This document shows positions 36,907 through 45,881 of a stretch of 64,000 nt of DNA, one piece after another. Made by a program: the position numbers and the translations under genes. The DNA is taken from assembly GCF_965276875.1 (NCBI RefSeq), contig NZ_OZ255701.1, forward strand, positions 806,001 to 870,000, written 5' to 3'. A model generated the notes under the pieces. The model made no database searches and was not told where the DNA came from. It saw nothing but the letters and a program-made list of their open reading frames with translations. Source of the DNA: Lichenicoccus sp965276875. Lineage in GTDB: Bacteria > Pseudomonadota > Alphaproteobacteria > Acetobacterales > Acetobacteraceae. Position 1 is the first letter of the stretch. Every line of letters begins with the position of its first letter.

Positions 36907-38361
36907 CTAGCGCACTGAGCCTACGCCGAGCCGCTGCTGGACCTGCCAGGTTTTCGTGCGGGTTGCGAACGAAACCCAGCCGAGTGCCGCGCCGAAATGC
37001 CGCAGCAACTGGAAGCTGAACGGCTCCAGCAGCGAGGCGAGCAGCGCCGGCCCAACCGCCAGCGCCGCGTTCGGACCCACCCAGCGCCGATACAGGCGCA
37101 GCGACCAGAGATGAAAGGCCACATCCAGCGCGATCTTGGCGGCGATGATGACCAGGACCGGCCCCACCAGTCCGAACCGCCCCTCCACCAGATAGACCAC
37201 CAGCAACACCGCACCCGTCAGCCCATAAAGCGGCTGCAGCGTATCGATCGCCTTGACCGGCAGCATTGCGGTGCCGGTATGGCCGTAGCGCGGGTTGCCG
37301 ACCATGTGCCGATACCAGAGCTGCGTCTGCAAAAAGCCGCCGAACCAGCGCCGGCGCTGACGCAGGAATGCGCCTGGTGTGCTCGGCGCATCGGTGCGCG
37401 CATGGGCCGCCCCGATCACCGCGGTATGCCAGGTCTGCCCGGTGCGACCGGCATGGTCGCGCAGCCGGTGCGTCAGTTCGTAATCCTCGACCAGGCAGTC
37501 GGGATCGAAGCCGCCGACCGCCAGCAGCGCCCGACGCCGGTAGCAGGCGAACGCACCGGAGATCAGCAGCAGTCCGTCGGCGCGCATCCAGGCATAGCGC
37601 GAGAGAAAGTTGCGGACATATTCGTAGGTCTGGAACCATTGCAGCAGACGCCCGCGCAATGATGGGCCGCAAAGCGGCTTGAGCACCCCGGTCGCGGCGA
37701 CGAGGTCAGGATCGTCGGCGAACGCCGCCCGCATCGCCCGCAGCGCCGGCGGATCAAGCAGGGTGTCGGCATCGACCGTGAGCACGAGGTCGGTGTCGAT
37801 CATCGCGCAGGCGACGTTGAGCGCCTGCGCCTTGCCGCCACGCGGCAGACGCAGCCAGCGCAGCGTGGGATACAGGGCACTTGGCCGGCTCACCGCGCCG
37901 GGCACCGCGACCAGCCCGTACTCGCGTTCGAGCAGGGATGCGGTCGTGTCGGTCGACCCGTCGTCCGCGATCAGAATGACATCAGCCGGATCGCTTTGCG
38001 CGAACAAGGCCGCAAGCGTCACCGGCAGGCTGGCGGCTTCGTTATGGGCCGCGACGATGATCGTGGCGGACGGCGGTAGGCCGGTCGGCTCGATTGGTGC
38101 CGGACCATGCCGCAGACCCAGCGTCTGGGCGAACACGAACAGAAGCAGTGCGGTGTCGTAGAGGATGTAGGCGATCCCGGCGGACCAGGCGAACACGCCG
38201 CCGCCGAGAAAGGCACGGCCGAGCAGGACGACCCAGAGCAGCAGGGCGCCGGCATGGATCAACCGGCTTCCCAGAGGGGTCGGCGGTGGGTTGAAACGCG
38301 GCGAGATCAGGCCTCGCACCGCCGCCAGATCGTCCTCGATGGTGGCGGCGATGGTGTCCAT
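36907..38361 (-). CDS. Membrane-bound processive glycosyltransferase family 2 (cellulose/hyaluronan-synthase-like)
   Basis: A 484-residue protein. Two N-terminal hydrophobic segments (ALLLWVVLLGRAF, AGIAYILYDTALLLFVFAQTL) lead into a GT-A domain: ATIIVAAHNEAASLPV, VILIADDGSTDTT, VLTVDADTLLDP (DxD), GFDPDCLVEDYELTHRLR (ED), and QRRRWFGGFLQTQ (the Q-x-x-R-W motif of processive enzymes). Three to four further hydrophobic segments follow. The set DD, DxD, ED, QRRRW marks a beta-glycan synthase-like enzyme that may also extrude its product. It stands alone, 7 bases from the aldo/keto reductase stop. Confidence 0.85.
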   Translation of the reverse strand: MDTIAATIEDDLAAVRGLISPRFNPPPTPLGSRLIHAGALLLWVVLLGRAFLGGGVFAWSAGIAYILYDTALLLFVFAQTLGLRHGPAPIEPTGLPPSATIIVAAHNEAASLPVTLAALFAQSDPADVILIADDGSTDTTASLLEREYGLVAVPGAVSRPSALYPTLRWLRLPRGGKAQALNVACAMIDTDLVLTVDADTLLDPPALRAMRAAFADDPDLVAATGVLKPLCGPSLRGRLLQWFQTYEYVRNFLSRYAWMRADGLLLISGAFACYRRRALLAVGGFDPDCLVEDYELTHRLRDHAGRTGQTWHTAVIGAAHARTDAPSTPGAFLRQRRRWFGGFLQTQLWYRHMVGNPRYGHTGTAMLPVKAIDTLQPLYGLTGAVLLVVYLVEGRFGLVGPVLVIIAAKIALDVAFHLWSLRLYRRWVGPNAALAVGPALLASLLEPFSFQLLRHFGAALGWVSFATRTKTWQVQQRLGVGSVR

Positions 38362-38367
38362 GGCGGC

Positions 38368-39398
<1,031 letters not shown>

Positions 39399-39402
<4 letters not shown>

Positions 39403-40157
39403 GCATTCCTCCTGGTGTCGTGCAGCAGCGCCAGCAGTGCCGACGCCTCGGGCCGGGGCGCAATCCGCACGGACCGCCAGGTCAGTCCGGCCAGCGCCTC
39501 GCCCACGGCGGCGCTGAGAACCAAGGCGGTGATGTCGTCCAGCACGCAGCCCGGCGCAAGGGGACAGCGGTCGAAGGTCTGGGCGAAGGTCTGGGCGAAG
39601 GTCCGGGCGGTCTCCGCCGAAAAGAACAGGCAGGCGGCGATCCGCTGGTCACGCAGCGCCGCCTCGGCCGCGGGGGCAAGGCGCGGCATTGGTCGTGCCG
39701 CATAGACGGCGCGTCGATGCAGCCCGTAGCCATGCGCGCGCAATGTCATGGCGAGCCCCCGCCCCTGCCCCGAGCCGGTCGCCAACAGCAGCGCCGCTGG
39801 TGCCGGCATTTGGGCGCAGACCAGCGCGGCGAGGTCGTCAGCGTCGCCGGCGGCGCTGTGCGTGCGCGCAAAGCCTGCGGCCCGCATGCGCGACGCCGTG
39901 CTGTCGCCGACCGCGAATACAGGCAGCGCGCGCAGGTCCGGATCACCGCGCGCCGCCGCGTCCATTGCCGCCACCGCTTGGCCGCTGGTCAGCAGGATGG
40001 CGTCCAACTGGCACGAGGCTGGCAGGCGCGCGGGCCGGCCGGTAATCCGAAGCAGCGGACAGGCGACCGGCGAAAAGCCGAGGCGCGCCACCGCCGCCAT
40101 GGTCTCGCTTAAGCCCGGCTCCGGGCGGGTCACCAGAACGCCGTTCCGCACCGGCAC
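39399..40157 (-). CDS. hemD: Uroporphyrinogen-III synthase
   Basis: A 252-residue protein closing the linear tetrapyrrole hydroxymethylbilane to uroporphyrinogen III. The family is weakly conserved; support comes from GVLVTRPEPGLSET at the start, LTSGQAVAAM, PVFAVGDSTASRMRAAG and LLLATGSGQGRGL, and above all from its position right after hemC on the same strand. The start is GTG 40157, 7 bases past the hemC stop (GTG 40151 also possible); an upstream frame to 40235 would overlap hemC. An in-gene 12-bp repeat encodes TFAQTFAQTFD. Confidence 0.8.
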
Positions 40158-40164
40158 TGACCGA

Positions 40165-41205
40165 TCAGGCGAACAGGTCGGGCGGGCTGTCGGCGCGCAG
40201 CGAGCGGCCAAGCTCGCGGCCCAGCCGCTCGGCATCGTCGGTGGCGCCGCTGATCGCGCGCTTGAGCAGGAACGAGCCGTCCGGGCGCGCGACCAGGCCG
40301 GTCAGATGCAGCTCCGGCTGCTCGCCCGCCACCACCGGGATCAGTCGCGCGTGACCGCCGATCGGCGTCCGGCAGGAGCCGTCCAGCTCGGCCAAAAGCG
40401 CGCGCTCGGCCAACGACACCGCGCGCGCCTTGTAGTCCTCGATGGCGGCGAGCAGTTCGCGCAACTCGACGTCGGTCTCGCGCACGGTCACGCCGACGAT
40501 GCCCTGCCCGGCCGAGGGCACCATGAGGTCCGGATCGAGCACGATGTCGGCGCGGTCCTCCATGCCCAGCCGCTTGAGGCCTGCGAGGGCCAGCATGCTC
40601 GCGTCGCAGCGCCGGGCGGCGACCTTGTCCAGCCGCGTCTGCACGCTGCCGCGCAGCAGCACGCTGCCGAGATCGGGTCTCGCATGCAGCAGCTGCGCCT
40701 GCCTGCGCACCGAGGCGGTGCCGATCACCGCGCCCTGGCGCAGGCTGGCATACGGATCCTCGGGGTCCGGCACAGTGCAATCCGGGCCGAGGATCAGCAC
40801 GTCGCGCGCATCCTCGCGCTTGAGCGTGCAGGCCAGCACCAGCCCATCCGGCAGCGTGGTCTCCAGATCCTTGAGGCTGTGCACCGCGAAATCGATCCGC
40901 CCGTCCGCCAGCGCCTCGTGGATCTCCTTGGCGAACAGCCCCTTGCCGCCGATCTCGGCGAGCATCCGGTCCTGCACCCGGTCGCCGGTGGTGTTGATGG
41001 CGTGCTCCTGGAAGGCGCCCATGTCGCGCAGCACCGGGCAGAAGCGGGTCAACATGGTCAGGAAGGCGCGGGTCTGCACCAGCGCCAACGGCGAGCCGCG
41101 GGTGCCGACCCTGAGCGGCAGCGTTCGCCGGTGCGACGCGGTTTGCCGCGCGGCCGCCCGGGCTGCGACCTGCTGGAGTGCGGAAGATGGCTGTGCGGGA
41201 CCCAT
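40165..41205 (-). CDS. hemC: Porphobilinogen deaminase (hydroxymethylbilane synthase)
   Basis: A 346-residue heme-pathway enzyme polymerising four porphobilinogens into hydroxymethylbilane. Marks: LRVGTRGSPLALVQ at the true start, NTTGDRVQD, GGKGLFAKEIHEAL, DFAVHSLKDLETTLP, TASVRRQAQL, RGSVQTRLDKV, VPSAGQGIVGV and the cofactor Cys in LDGSCRTPIGG. An N-terminal leader of about 25 residues precedes the family start, so the true start may be downstream of ATG 41205. The divergent tsaD starts 25 bases away. Confidence 0.95.
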   Translation of the reverse strand: MGPAQPSSALQQVAARAAARQTASHRRTLPLRVGTRGSPLALVQTRAFLTMLTRFCPVLRDMGAFQEHAINTTGDRVQDRMLAEIGGKGLFAKEIHEALADGRIDFAVHSLKDLETTLPDGLVLACTLKREDARDVLILGPDCTVPDPEDPYASLRQGAVIGTASVRRQAQLLHARPDLGSVLLRGSVQTRLDKVAARRCDASMLALAGLKRLGMEDRADIVLDPDLMVPSAGQGIVGVTVRETDVELRELLAAIEDYKARAVSLAERALLAELDGSCRTPIGGHARLIPVVAGEQPELHLTGLVARPDGSFLLKRAISGATDDAERLGRELGRSLRADSPPDLFA

Positions 41206-41229
41206 GCGCTGTCCTATGACCGGCGAGCG

Positions 41230-42330
41230 ATGAAGGAAAGATGGACAGCGCCGGAAAGATTTGCGGGGCCCGTTCTGGGTATCGAGACGTCCTGCGACGA
41301 AACCGCCTGCGCGGTGCTCGACGCGAATGGTGCGATCCTCGCCGAGGCGGTGCTGAGCCAGGCCGCGCACGCAGCCTTCGGCGGCGTCGTGCCGGAGATC
41401 GCCGCCCGCGCCCATCTCGCGCATCTGCCGGGGCTCGTTGGTCGGGTGCTGGGCGAAGCGGGCCTCCCCGCCTCAGGTCTGGGCGCTCCCCGTCTTGGCG
41501 CCATAGCCGCAAGCTGCGGCCCCGGCCTGATCGGCGGCCTGATCGTCGGCAGCGGCCTCGGCAAGGGTCTGGCACTGGCGCTCGGCGTGCCCTTCGTGCC
41601 AGTCAACCATATCGAGGCGCATGCCCTGACCGCCCGGCTACCAGGTCTGGTGACCGGCGGCGCGCCGTTTCCCTATTTGCTGCTGCTGGTTTCCGGCGGC
41701 CATTGCCAATGCCTCGCAGTGGAGGGGCTGGGCCGCTATCGGCGTCTCGGCGGCACCATCGACGACGCCGCCGGCGAGGCCTTCGACAAGGTCGCCAAGC
41801 TGCTCGGCCTCGGCTGGCCCGGCGGCCCGGCGCTCGAACGGCTGGCCCAGGAGGGCGATCCGCGCGCCCTTGCCCTGCCACGGCCGCTGCGCGGGCGGCC
41901 GGGGTGCGACTTTTCGTTCAGCGGCCTGAAGACCGCCGTCGCGCAGCATCTGACGGCGCGCGATCCGGCAGCGCCATTGCCGCGCGCCGAGGCCGCCGAC
42001 ATCGCCGCGAGCTTCCAGGCCGCGGTCGCCGACGTGCTGGTCGACCGCACCGACCACGCCATCAGGATGATGCCTGAGGCCACCCTGCTGGTGGTGGCCG
42101 GCGGGGTCGCCGCAAACGCCACGCTGCGCGCGTGCCTTGCGGCACTCGCCGCCGGGCACGGCATCGGCTTTGCCGCACCGCCCATACGGCTTTGTACCGA
42201 CAATGCGGTGATGGTGGCATGGGCCGCACTCGAGCGGCTGCGCGCCGGCGCCGAGGGCGGGCTCGACGCCCCGGCACGGCCGCGCTGGCCGCTGGATGAG
42301 ATGCGGGCGCCCCAGAGTCTGGCGCCATGA
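41230..42330 (+). CDS. tsaD: tRNA N6-adenosine threonylcarbamoyltransferase
   Basis: A 366-residue protein of the TsaBDE complex making t6A37 on ANN-decoding tRNAs. Seen: VLGIETSCDETACAVLD, GGVVPEIAARAHLAHLPGL with the metal His region, LAASCGPGLIGGLIVG equivalent (SCGPGLIGGLI), VNHIEAHALTARL (metal His), LLVSGGHCQC, GGTIDDAAGEAFDKVAKLLGL and LLVVAGGVAANATLR. Starts 25 bases from hemC on the opposite strand, so their promoters must lie inside or over the N-terminal codons. First gene of tsaD-rlmJ-gpsA. Confidence 0.95.
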   Translation: MKERWTAPERFAGPVLGIETSCDETACAVLDANGAILAEAVLSQAAHAAFGGVVPEIAARAHLAHLPGLVGRVLGEAGLPASGLGAPRLGAIAASCGPGLIGGLIVGSGLGKGLALALGVPFVPVNHIEAHALTARLPGLVTGGAPFPYLLLLVSGGHCQCLAVEGLGRYRRLGGTIDDAAGEAFDKVAKLLGLGWPGGPALERLAQEGDPRALALPRPLRGRPGCDFSFSGLKTAVAQHLTARDPAAPLPRAEAADIAASFQAAVADVLVDRTDHAIRMMPEATLLVVAGGVAANATLRACLAALAAGHGIGFAAPPIRLCTDNAVMVAWAALERLRAGAEGGLDAPARPRWPLDEMRAPQSLAP

Positions 42331-43157
42331 ACTACCGGCACGCGTTCCATGCCGGGAACCTTGCCGATTGCATGAAGCATGCGCTGCTGGTCTGGGTGCT
42401 ACGCGCATTGCAGCGCAAGCCCGGCGCGCTGTTCGTGCTCGACACCCATGCGGGCGCCGGCCGCACCGATCTCGCGGGCTCGGAGGCCACGCGCACCGGC
42501 GAGTGGCGCGCCGGCATCGGCCGGCTGCTGGCAGCACCCGCCAGCGCCGCCCTCGCAGACTACCTGTCGCTGGTGCGCGGCTTTGGCGACGGCGTCTATC
42601 CCGGCTCGCCGCTGCTGACGCGGGCGCTGCTGCGCGACACCGACCGGCTGGCCTGCTGCGAGCTGCACTCCGAGGCGCACGCGGGCCTGCGCCTGCTGTT
42701 CGCACGTGATCCGCACGTCGCGGTGCATCGCCGCGACGGCTGGCAGGCACTGGCCGCCCTGCTGCCGCCGCGCGGCCAGACCCGGGGCCTGGTGCTGATC
42801 GACCCGCCTTTCGAACAGCCGGACGAGTTCGACCGTATCGCAGCCTCCCTGCGCCTGGCGCGCCGCCGCTTCCCCGGCGGCGTCGTCGCCGCGTGGTATC
42901 CGATCAAGCACCGCGCCCCGCTGCGCGCGTTCCACGACGCGCTGCGCGAAGCCGGCGAGCCCGACCTGCTCTGCGCCGAACTGCTGCTGCGGCCGCCGCT
43001 CGATGCCAGCCGCCTGAACGGCAGCGGCCTGCTGGTGGCGGGGGCACCGTGGGGTTTCGCGCAGGCCGCCGCCGACATCCTCGACGCGATCGCCGACACC
43101 AGCGGCGAGACCGGCGCGCACGCGCGTGTCGGCCCGCTGCAGTTGATCGCGGCGTGA
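42327..43157 (+). CDS. rlmJ: 23S rRNA (adenine(2030)-N6)-methyltransferase RlmJ
   Basis: A 276-residue enzyme methylating A2030 of 23S rRNA. Diagnostic N-terminus MNYRHAFHAGNLADCMKH; then FVLDTHAGAGRTDL (SAM site), YPGSPLLTRALLR, CELHSEAHAGL and the catalytic LVLIDPPFEQPDEF (DPPF in place of the more usual DPPY); C-terminal RLNGSGLLVAGAPWG. ATGA overlap with the tsaD stop and GTGA overlap with gpsA, so it is inserted in the common tsaD-gpsA neighbourhood. Confidence 0.93.
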   Translation: MNYRHAFHAGNLADCMKHALLVWVLRALQRKPGALFVLDTHAGAGRTDLAGSEATRTGEWRAGIGRLLAAPASAALADYLSLVRGFGDGVYPGSPLLTRALLRDTDRLACCELHSEAHAGLRLLFARDPHVAVHRRDGWQALAALLPPRGQTRGLVLIDPPFEQPDEFDRIAASLRLARRRFPGGVVAAWYPIKHRAPLRAFHDALREAGEPDLLCAELLLRPPLDASRLNGSGLLVAGAPWGFAQAAADILDAIADTSGETGAHARVGPLQLIAA

Positions 43158-44137
43158 GGACGCATCTCGCGGTGATCGGTGCCGGCGCCTGGGGGGTGGC
43201 GCTCGCGGTGCAGGCAGCGCGCGCCGGCAACGACGTGACGCTCTGGACCCGCCGCCCGCAGGCGCTCCTGGCGGACGGCGCGCTCCCGCGGCTGCCGGGT
43301 GTCGCCCTGCCGACGCGGATCCGCGTCACCACCGAGATGCCACACGAAGCCGACGCCGCATTGCTTGCCGTGCCGATGCAGCATCTCCGCCACGTCGCGA
43401 CCGGCTTGCGCCTGCGCGCGCCGTTGATCGCCTGCTGCAAGGGGCTGGAACAGGACACCCGCCTGCTGCCGCTGGAACTGCTCGCAGACCTCCGTCCCGG
43501 GCTGCCGCTCGGTGTGCTGTCCGGTCCGAACTTCGCCGCCGAGGTGGCACGTGGCCTGCCCGCGGCGGCGGTGCTGGCCTGCGACGATGCCGGCCTCACC
43601 GGCCGGATGATCGGGCTGCTCGCAACCGCGACCTTCCGGCTCTATGCCAGCGACGATCCGATCGGCGTGCAGGTGGGCGGCGCTGCCAAGAACGTGATCG
43701 GCATTGCCGCCGGGGCCGCGATCGGCGCCGGTCTCGGCGAGAACGCGCGCGCGGCCCTGATGACCCGCGGCATCGCCGAGCTGGGCCGCCTGATCGTGGG
43801 GGTGGGCGGCAGTCAGACGACCGCCGCCGGATTGTCGGGGCTGGGCGACCTGGTGCTGACCTGTACCTCGCTCGCCTCGCGCAATACCAGCCTGGGCGTG
43901 GCCATCGGACGCGGCGAAAGCCTGGCCGCGATCCTGGCTCGGCGCAGCAGCGTTGCCGAAGGCGTGCAGACGGCTCCGGCCTTGGCCGCGCGCGCCACCT
44001 CGCTGGGTATCGAGGCGCCGATCATCGAGGCGGTATCGTTGTTGCTGACCGGAGCCATCGACCTCGCCCAGGCCCAGGCACGCCTGCTCGGCCGGCCGGC
44101 GGGCAGAGAGGCGCCTGCCTTGATTTCGCCCGACTGA
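43154..44137 (+). CDS. gpsA: Glycerol-3-phosphate dehydrogenase [NAD(P)+]
   Basis: A 327-residue enzyme making sn-glycerol 3-phosphate for phospholipids. Seen: the Rossmann VIGAGAWGVALAVQAA, LLAVPMQHLRHVA, ACCKGLE, LSGPNFAAEVARGLPAA, the catalytic Lys in GGAAKNVIGIAAG, GLSGLGDLVLTCTSLASRN and the C-terminal EGVQTAPALAARA. Starts with GTG inside the rlmJ stop (GTGA 43154-43157). It lacks the Asn-rich C-terminal additions of some homologs but is of normal length. Confidence 0.94.
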   Translation: MRTHLAVIGAGAWGVALAVQAARAGNDVTLWTRRPQALLADGALPRLPGVALPTRIRVTTEMPHEADAALLAVPMQHLRHVATGLRLRAPLIACCKGLEQDTRLLPLELLADLRPGLPLGVLSGPNFAAEVARGLPAAAVLACDDAGLTGRMIGLLATATFRLYASDDPIGVQVGGAAKNVIGIAAGAAIGAGLGENARAALMTRGIAELGRLIVGVGGSQTTAAGLSGLGDLVLTCTSLASRNTSLGVAIGRGESLAAILARRSSVAEGVQTAPALAARATSLGIEAPIIEAVSLLLTGAIDLAQAQARLLGRPAGREAPALISPD

Positions 44138-44176
44138 CAGGGCAGACCAAGTGCTGATCAAACAGGCAGGAAAGCC

Positions 44177-44482
44177 ATGCTGCACAATCAAAGGCGGGTC
44201 AGGCTCGCCACCCTCGCTCTCGCCGCGACGGTCGCGGCCGCGAGCCTACCTGCGGCCGCCCGCGCCGAACCCGGCGGCTGCCTGAAATACGGCGCCGCCG
44301 GCGCGGTCGGCGGCCATCTCGCTCATCACCACGCCGTCATCGGCGCCGCCGGCGGCTGCGCCGTGGGCATGTACCGGCGGCACAAATATCGCAAGGCGCA
44401 GCGGCAGAAGGCGCGCGCCTACGACCAGGAGCACAGGAACGACTCTCCCGCGGACAGTCCGAGCGAGCCCCCCCACTCCTAA
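44177..44482 (+). CDS. Small secreted protein with a glycine-zipper-like segment
   Basis: A 101-residue protein with a signal peptide (LATLALAATVAAASLPAAARA-E, cleavage near residue 30) and AGGAA 6 bases before the ATG. The mature part is a Gly/Ala-rich hydrophobic stretch bounded by two Cys (GGCLKYGAAGAVGGHLAHHH, then VIGAAGGCAVG) followed by a Lys/Arg/Gln-rich tail. Similar small cysteine-bracketed glycine-zipper proteins are common in alphaproteobacteria with unknown roles, possibly in the outer membrane. No operon partner. Confidence 0.6.
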   Translation: MLHNQRRVRLATLALAATVAAASLPAAARAEPGGCLKYGAAGAVGGHLAHHHAVIGAAGGCAVGMYRRHKYRKAQRQKARAYDQEHRNDSPADSPSEPPHS

Positions 44483-44578
44483 AACGAATCGGGGTCTGGT
44501 GCCTTCGGCCCCAGGGTCGGGCCCAGTCGCGCGAGCGCAATGGGAACCCGGTCAAGGGCAACGCCCTTGCCTGGCTTT

Positions 44579-45373
44579 CTACACACCCTGAAGCCGCTCG
44601 CCGCCGGGCATAAAGCCGGCCGCAAGCGCGCGGCCGGCGCCGGCGAGGAGTGCGGTATCGACGCCGACGGCCACGAACCGGCAGCCAAGCGCGATGTAGC
44701 CGTGCGCGGTAGCCTGGTCGGTGCTGAGAATTCCGGCGGCTCGACCGCTTTGGCGAATGCGACGGATTGCGCCTTCGATGGCGGCCACCATCTCGTCGGC
44801 GCCGGGATTGCCGAGGAAGCCCATCGAGGCGGACAGGTCGGCCGGTCCGATGAACACGCCGTCCACTCCCGGCACCGCGGCGATCGCCTCAAGGTTCTCC
44901 AGGCCGGTCCGGCTCTCGATCTGCAGCAACACGCACATCCGCTCGTTGGCGTCGGCGAGGTAGCTTTCGTCCGCCCCCCAGCGCGACGCACGCGCGATCG
45001 CGCTGCCGACGCCGCGTATCCCGTGCGGCGGATAGCGGGTCGCGGCCACGATGTCTGCCGCCTGTGACGCTGTCTCCACCATCGGCACCAGAAGCGTCTC
45101 CACACCAAGATCCAGCAACTGCTTGATCATCCAGCTTTCGCCGGTCGGCGGCCGCACCACAGGCTGTGAGCCGTATGGCGCGATTGCCTGCAGTTGCGAC
45201 AGGATCGAGCGATTGTCGTTGGGCGCGTGCTCGGCATCGATCAGCAGCCAGTCGAAACCGGCGCCGGCGCATAATTCGGCCGCGTAGGGGTCGGCGAGCG
45301 CCAGCCAGAGCCCGATCTGCAGGTCACCCTGCAACAATCGGGTCTTGAAGCGGTTTTCCCTGTTCTCTGCCAT
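44579..45373 (-). CDS. HpcH/HpaI-family aldolase
   Basis: A 264-residue class II pyruvate aldolase. Visible marks: NRFKTRLLQGDLQIGLWLAL, FDWLLIDAEHAPNDN (catalytic His/Asp region), PVVRPPTGE, TLLVPMVETASQA, PHGIRGVGSA, LLQIESRTGLENLEAI with the metal-binding Glu, and VFIGPADLSASMG with the metal Asp. Such enzymes cleave 4-hydroxy-2-oxoheptanedioate, 2-keto-3-deoxy-L-rhamnonate or related 2-keto-3-deoxy acids; the substrate here is not fixed by sequence. It faces the divergent cupin gene 28 bases away. Confidence 0.87.
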   Translation of the reverse strand: MAENRENRFKTRLLQGDLQIGLWLALADPYAAELCAGAGFDWLLIDAEHAPNDNRSILSQLQAIAPYGSQPVVRPPTGESWMIKQLLDLGVETLLVPMVETASQAADIVAATRYPPHGIRGVGSAIARASRWGADESYLADANERMCVLLQIESRTGLENLEAIAAVPGVDGVFIGPADLSASMGFLGNPGADEMVAAIEGAIRRIRQSGRAAGILSTDQATAHGYIALGCRFVAVGVDTALLAGAGRALAAGFMPGGERLQGV

Positions 45374-45401
45374 CGGCCTGTCCCTGTTGATCGGAGCCCG
45401 C

Positions 45402-45881
45402 ATGCAAGCCCACGACCATGACACCGCATCCGTCCCCGACCAAGATGGGCATACTCAGGCAGGGCGGGCTCAGGAAGGGCGGGCGGCCTGCTTCGACATC
45501 GCCGCCATCGCGGCGTCGTTGCCCGAGACCGCGCGGACCCTGCTGGTGGATCACAGGATGACCGATCGCGAGGCCGCCAGCGCGCGGGTGTTTCGCGTCT
45601 ATGCCGCGACACCGCCGCACTACCATGCGGGCTGCGACGAATATCTCTATGTCATCTCGGGCCGCGGCAGCTTCTGGATGGAGGATCCGGCGCGATTGGC
45701 CGAGTTCCGGCCGGGGCAGTTGCTGTTTTTTGAGAGGCGCGTCGTGCACGCCATGCCGGCGCTGTTCGAAGGCCCGGTGGTGTTCCTGGCGATCGACACG
45801 CCGCGGCGCGACCCCAAGGACATCATCTTCGTCGATCCCGAGGCCGGCACGCCGGAAGGATTCATCGCGGCGCACGGCTGA
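45402..45881 (+). CDS. Cupin-domain protein
   Basis: A 159-residue protein. The cupin barrel spans about 75-140 with PHYHAGCDEYLYVISGRGSF (motif 1, two His and Glu) and RPGQLLFFERRVVHAMP (motif 2, one His), so a metal ion is likely bound. The N-terminus is rich in His and Asp (HDHDTAS). ATG 45402 has GGAG 5 bases upstream. A TTG at 45345 in the same frame would add a signal-peptide-like leader (see findings). The enzyme activity is unknown. It overlaps the 3' end of the convergent mprF-like gene by 20 bases. Confidence 0.75.
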   Translation: MQAHDHDTASVPDQDGHTQAGRAQEGRAACFDIAAIAASLPETARTLLVDHRMTDREAASARVFRVYAATPPHYHAGCDEYLYVISGRGSFWMEDPARLAEFRPGQLLFFERRVVHAMPALFEGPVVFLAIDTPRRDPKDIIFVDPEAGTPEGFIAAHG

